Assembly: GCA_914767715.1 (NCBI GenBank)
Contig: OU612069.1
Location: 20,643,387 to 20,707,386 of the forward strand
Origin: Membranipora membranacea
Taxonomy: Eukaryota > Bryozoa > Gymnolaemata > Cheilostomatida > Membraniporidae
Direction of reading: 5' to 3'
Length of the DNA stretch: 64,000 nucleotides
The notes under the pieces are model-generated. The model did not search any database. It was not told the origin of the DNA and was given only the letters and a program-made list of their open reading frames with translations. How positions within the stretch are numbered: position 1 is the stretch's first letter; every line of letters begins with the position of its first letter. Position numbers and translations under genes: made by a program. This document shows, in pieces, positions 59,319 to 64,000 of this stretch.

Positions 59319-59452
59319 AGGCCATCACATCGCCATCACATCGCCATCACATCGCCATCACATCGCCATCACATCGCCATCACATCGCCATCACATCGCC
59401 ATCACATCGCCATCACATCGCCATCACATCACCATCACATCGCCATCACTTA
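59319..59452 (+). repeat. 11-bp minisatellite
   Basis: The unit is GCCATCACATC, about twelve copies in a row, nearly perfect with one CACC variant near the end. Because 11 is not a multiple of 3, any translation cycles through all frames. Confidence 0.95.
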
Positions 59453-59583
59453 GCCCCAATCCTATACTCTCACACAGTTTTAAAGAGAGGGCCAACTCAG
59501 TCCACCAGCAAGGAATCAATCAATGGATTATTGGAGATAAAGCTACTACCCACCTAAGTAACCTGTCTTGACAAGTCTTACGC

Positions 59584-59713
59584 TTACTCTTAGCATGGAG
59601 TTAAAGGGATAGTTAGCTGCTTAGGTGGTTGCCTGTTTTGACAAGCTTGTCAAGACAGGCATCCACCTAAGCAGCTAACCATCCCTTTAACTCCTTGCCA
59701 TGAGTAAGAGTAA
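59584..59713. repeat. Near-perfect palindrome, about 130 bp
   Basis: The arms meet at AAGCTT (59643-59648). The left arm (GTTAAAGGGATAGTTAGCTG and onward) pairs with the right arm through to TTACTCTTA/GAGTAAGAG at the outer ends, with few mismatches. A partial third copy (CACCTAAGTAACCTGTCTTG) lies just upstream at 59550-59572. Confidence 0.9.
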
Positions 59714-62700
59714 CAATTGACTAAGAAGTAGTAAAACAATACTCACATAATATTTCTTTGGTTAACAACCAACCAGTCTTCTCTCATGGCTTATCAGGCC
59801 ATATGTATTTATACATGATGTTCCTTTCCAGTCATCGTCCCACTCATATGAGTAAAACATAAAGCTAAAGCTTATTTTGCTTCATCATCAAAAGAGTAAA
59901 GATTTTATCCATTGCAGTTGGCCTAGTACGCTTTCAGTCCTTGCTCTCCTGTCAAAACCACTCAGTTTGCTACATAATAGTTAAGCAGGAATATATTTTG
60001 GAGGATGAGATATGTTTACACACCATTGGCAGTAATTAAGTAATTAGACAAACCATAGCTCTCAACTTTGACAATGACCTGAGTCACTCCTCATAATTAC
60101 CGAAAGCTATTCTTAGCTTTCAAGTAATTGACTACACAAGCCTAGGACATAACGCATGACATACTGGGACAGATATAGGATGGGGCTGAGAAGAGAGACT
60201 AGCCTGACCCTGACTTACGGATAGACCTACTGTGCACAGATCCTACATAATATATCTGGTAATTATTTGTGAACACTCAGCCTTATTTCTGATGGATATA
60301 AATCTTAGCTGGGCTAAGTTGAACCACCTTGCGATAGCATCCAACTACGTATCACAAGATAGTGAGTGATTTATGCAATTTTAAATCACAATTCAAATGG
60401 AAACATATTTAAATAATGTTTAACATATATTTTATTGTAAATATTGAGAATTGAGAAGAAATAAAAATTGAGAAAATGCGAGACAATGTATTGAAGGGAT
60501 ATATTTTCTCAATTTTAAGATGGTAGCATTGAATTGTACTATTCTTAGAATGGTATCTTCAACTCACTATTCTCCACTCAGGGAGCTGTATTTTCCAATA
60601 GACACAGAATTTTTACAATTTTCATTTGACATCGAGCTGAGTCCCTAGTAGCTTTTCTCTCGAGGAATTAAACCCGTTGCAGAACGACGTAATCTCTCTT
60701 AGGTTCTCTCTGCGAATACCTTACGACAACATGTATTAAAGCCGTCGAAATTGGACTTATATCTCCCATAGGTTCTCTCTATATATAGAATACAAAATAA
60801 ATAATAGTGCAATATAGGCCTGTTGTTAAATAGAAAACACACTATTATTTAAGAATTTGATGGCTTACCACTGATGTAAGAAGAATATGATATATTTTTT
60901 ATTATTTTCATTAATCACTGCCCTGTTTCGAAACTGTCACTCACTGAATCACTTTTAAAATATAAAATATAAAAAGAGGAGAAAAACTTTGTTCAAGAAG
61001 TCCCCTGTAACTCTTTGCTTTGTTACTTATACATTCCCTAGTTAGTGATCCATTCTTTAGAATTGTAAGTATATGCTCCAAGACCTGTGATATGATCCCA
61101 TTGGTTGGAACCACAGCACAGGCCTTCTTTTAACCTCTCTGATAGTCAGTGCAGTCATGGGCCTCCGGGACTTACATGTCAATATCCAGTATGGTATGTA
61201 AGTTGCTAGGGCCCCTGCCAGCCAGTTTTATGAAATAATCATAGCAGGTAGATGGTTTGTTGGTGCAGCCTAGAACTAGGCGGCTGACTCTGCTGCCAAC
61301 CGACTTGAACCTGTCCGGCGGACTGCTCCAGCAACGCCTTATTAATAACTACATCCACACAGTCAAGGTCACATCTGCAAGGAGACATGCGGCGCAGTAC
61401 TTCATCCCTATACAAAATAACACCTCTGCAATTTTTTAATTATATGAGTGATAACAAGGAGTTAGTGAAAACTATGCAGTTAGCTGGTCAATCATTTTTC
61501 CTGTCTCTGCTACAGTTCAAACTCTCACATCCTCGCTATCCATCGGTTAACTTGACTATTTGTATAAAGGCATAGCTGTTTAATTCATAATCATCCCCCC
61601 CCCTTAACATGACAATCTTTATAAGAGCTTCAGTCTGCTTATACTCTGTATGAGACATTTAAGAACAAATCACCCACCGAACAGAATCAAACTACGTACA
61701 GTCCAACACACAGTGTCAAGACACCAATAAGAGACACAGGATGTCTGAATCTCCATGCTTTGTTTATTGTTTAGTTCTCTGTTCTTATCTCAATTACTTT
61801 TCTCTGAAAAAAAACCCCTCCGCATATGTCAACAGTATAATCAATCAGCATTCCTTTTTCCTGCGTTTTTTTTACCATGGTATATTTCTATTTTCTTTCA
61901 ACAGTTTTTGCAGAGGGTAAGGATACTGAGCTGACAATATTATATGGGAAACTAATTGGTGGGCTCAAACATTGCTTGGGTCACTGGTTGTGGCCGGTTG
62001 TGAAATTCCATTTTCATTACCCTAACCGAACAAGTGTTGGGTTAGGTCAGGGTTTCAATGCTGGACTGTCATTTCCAGCAACCAAAGCAAACCATGAGTT
62101 GAGAAATCAAACTAGTGTGTACTGTATATTCTGACGCCTTATCTTACTTTTGATTGTGATAATATGATTGTTTTATTATCAGGGTACAATGTGGTGGAGT
62201 TTTGAGTAATGGTGAAATAGTTCAGCAGTTTCACATAGAGTGTTTATTCCAGGATTCAAGAGGTACACCATACACTTATTTGAAGCATGTTATACTGTTC
62301 TTTGAACCTGGAGCAAACAGGCCCACAAAAAACAGCTGGAGAACAAGCTTATCGAAAGGTTCAAGCAAGACAAAGCAGGCTAGTAATAGTATGATGGGTG
62401 TGCAATGATTGCGTATTTAAGCATCTTTTGAAAACAATTCTTAGCCCTAACATTTTGTCCACATTTTATTTTGAAAAATGACCACTGTGTGGAAGTTACC
62501 TGATGTTGAACAGTGACGGTGAGCTCAGGGTAATTCATCAATAGCGTGTAAATTGACTTGTCTTTTACTGTGCTGCTAAAATGTTTGTATGTGCCTCCAT
62601 TTCAAACGGTTCACAAATCAACTTAATCAGATTTATGAAACCTAAATTTGTTACAGTTAGAAAACTCAGCAAGAACTCACTACTGTACTGTACTTATCCT

Positions 62701-64000
62701 AAGCACCGTCAAGTTTTGAGTTTCTGTGTTGGAAATTTTCCAATGTTCTGCCAAAATTAACCATGTGAAGTGTGATATATACCCAAAAAGAGACCACATA
62801 TAATCTAGTCAAATTTATTATGTCATGAATTTTATCATGTTGCATTTATTTATTGTTTTAGGCAGTACAGCAAAAGATATTGGAATATGATTGCTGGTGA
62901 CTGCGGTCCTAAAATAATGTTACCTACACCTTTGCATATTCACTAACAGCGTTGTCCATGAAGGGTGCAGCTCATTGAAGTGTTTGGTCCGATCTATCCG
63001 TTATATCAAGTTGTCCATTCACATTACCACTTATGATGACGTGATAATGTTCCACTGCATCTTGTTCTAGGCAATTTTAAGCGAAGATGTCTCAGTTATT
63101 GATTTACTGTTCTGATTGTTTAGGGATCTGCTATGAATGTCATGGACACTCACAAGTTACCAGATATACCATTTACAATAATAAGCACGAGAGTCAGTAA
63201 GGTAGGCAGGCTGTCAACTAACTTGTGTCATAGCTATATTGGCTATGCAGTTCTGGTGATTTTTTATAATTTAAATCAATGTTCCTCAAGACAAGTACAA
63301 GCTAACGACTTATTCTTCTCCAGAATAAAAATGGAATATATATGAACATAAATTGAATAGAAACTAACATTGGTACCTCAAATGTCACCCCTGTTGTTGG
63401 TTAATAAATTGTGGGTTCATACTTCAGCAAGATATTTCAACAGAAGTAAAGCTTAATATCAACCTTGTTCTTTTTGTTGTAGCTTGCTCATCAGATTACT
63501 ATGGCTATTCAGACTTCGAAGCCTCCATACACGAGCAGCACAATTCTACTCTTATCACACTGACAGCCTTATTAGTTTAACGACATCAGGGGAAATTATT
63601 TAAGTCAATGATATTTCTCATCCCTCTTTCATAGCTCATAAGCAGTGTCCTGCGTATAATTCTATTTCATACAGTACTCAGTCATTGAAACCCAGTTCTT
63701 TTCCTGATCGGATCTAGGACTGATATTATTTTTGTATCTTTGTTTGTGTAGGTTTTAGATTTGGAGTTATCTGTACTTGTAAAAAAGACGAGTTATACAA
63801 TTCACATATTTGTGAATCGCTATCAAATCATTTTACGTTACTGCTCACATTTCCTATTTTCAGTTTAAATGGTGATTTTGTGCACAAGAATATATGGTAC
63901 TTACCAACAAATCTCTGATACTAATAAAATACAAGAAAAAATATATATTAATAATTTTTATAATCTGAGGTCTCCTAGTTATAATATGACAGCAATAAAA
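59714..64000. other. Right end of the window, no recognised gene
   Basis: Open stretches at 61877-62134 and 62202-62408 (the second preceded by a TATTATCAG acceptor-like site) have a fairly protein-like composition but match no family I know. They may be exons of an unseen gene. Other frames are short. No transposon ends, RNA genes or tandem repeats were recognised. Confidence 0.35.

Noticed and set aside
59302-59571. 89-codon frame through the 11-bp minisatellite
   Set aside because: Its repetitive histidine-isoleucine-serine pattern is produced by the 11-base unit cycling through frames; it is not a gene.

Overview
The window looks like AT-rich nuclear DNA from an invertebrate animal. The evidence is spliced genes with GT-AG introns, a secreted C-type lectin gene with a TATA box, tRNA-derived SINEs, CR1/Jockey-type LINEs, and Ty3/gypsy, piggyBac-, P-, pogo- and hAT-type elements. 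There are no bacterial operons, rRNA genes or CRISPR arrays. A sponge, cnidarian or similar marine invertebrate is plausible, but the sequence alone does not fix the taxon. Most of the window is a graveyard of nested, decayed mobile elements; only one gene (the lectin at 43.8-44.8 kb) reads intact from signal peptide to stop.

Layout. At 0.9-1.65 kb are two exons of an unrecognised minus-strand gene. From 3.9 to 9.9 kb lies a five-exon, minus-strand piggyBac-like gene, broken by a SINE and a frameshift. One of its introns holds an imperfect tandem duplication, and the second duplication unit carries a 1.33 kb near-palindromic element flanked by TTAA. From 10.4 to 11.8 kb there is a SINE, a minisatellite and an AAGTC repeat. 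A CR1-like LINE (minus) fills 12.05-15.25 kb. From 15.6 to 21.9 kb is a decayed retrovirus-like element (plus) with a zinc-knuckle Gag, then an envelope-like glycoprotein, then an aspartic protease that continues the glycoprotein frame. That gene order is unusual.

From 23.6 to 24.05 kb is a 73-bp tandem array and a LINE-like tail. A chromodomain Ty3/gypsy element (minus) covers 24.06-28.7 kb; its gag and pol are separated by an in-frame UAG in a classical readthrough context. A multi-exon P-element-like transposase pseudogene (plus) lies at 30.0-33.06 kb with a hAT-like MITE in an intron. A pogo-like deletion derivative (minus) is at 33.6-35.35 kb, and a second tRNA-SINE at 35.6-36.0 kb. A Ty3/gypsy remnant whose gag is fused in frame to the second half of RT is at 36.3-38.3 kb. 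A CXC-domain pseudogene is at 40.4-40.8 kb and a gypsy RNase H/integrase linker fragment at 42.1-42.4 kb.

From 43.8 to 56.3 kb is a C-type lectin cluster: one intact gene, two decayed copies on the same strand carried by a tandem segmental duplication, and one decayed plus-strand copy whose sugar-binding motif is QPD instead of EPN. A 5'-truncated CR1-like LINE sits inside this cluster at 53.45-55.3 kb. From 56.3 to 64 kb there is little recognisable coding: a weak eIF4E-like fragment, an 11-bp minisatellite and a 130-bp hairpin.

The parts do not form a pathway. The cellular function that can be read here is extracellular carbohydrate recognition by the lectin. The rest records repeated insertion, local duplication and decay. 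The best leads are the glycoprotein-protease fusion, the UAG readthrough site, the TTAA foldback with a paralogous empty site, and the piggyBac-like gene built from phase-0 exons.
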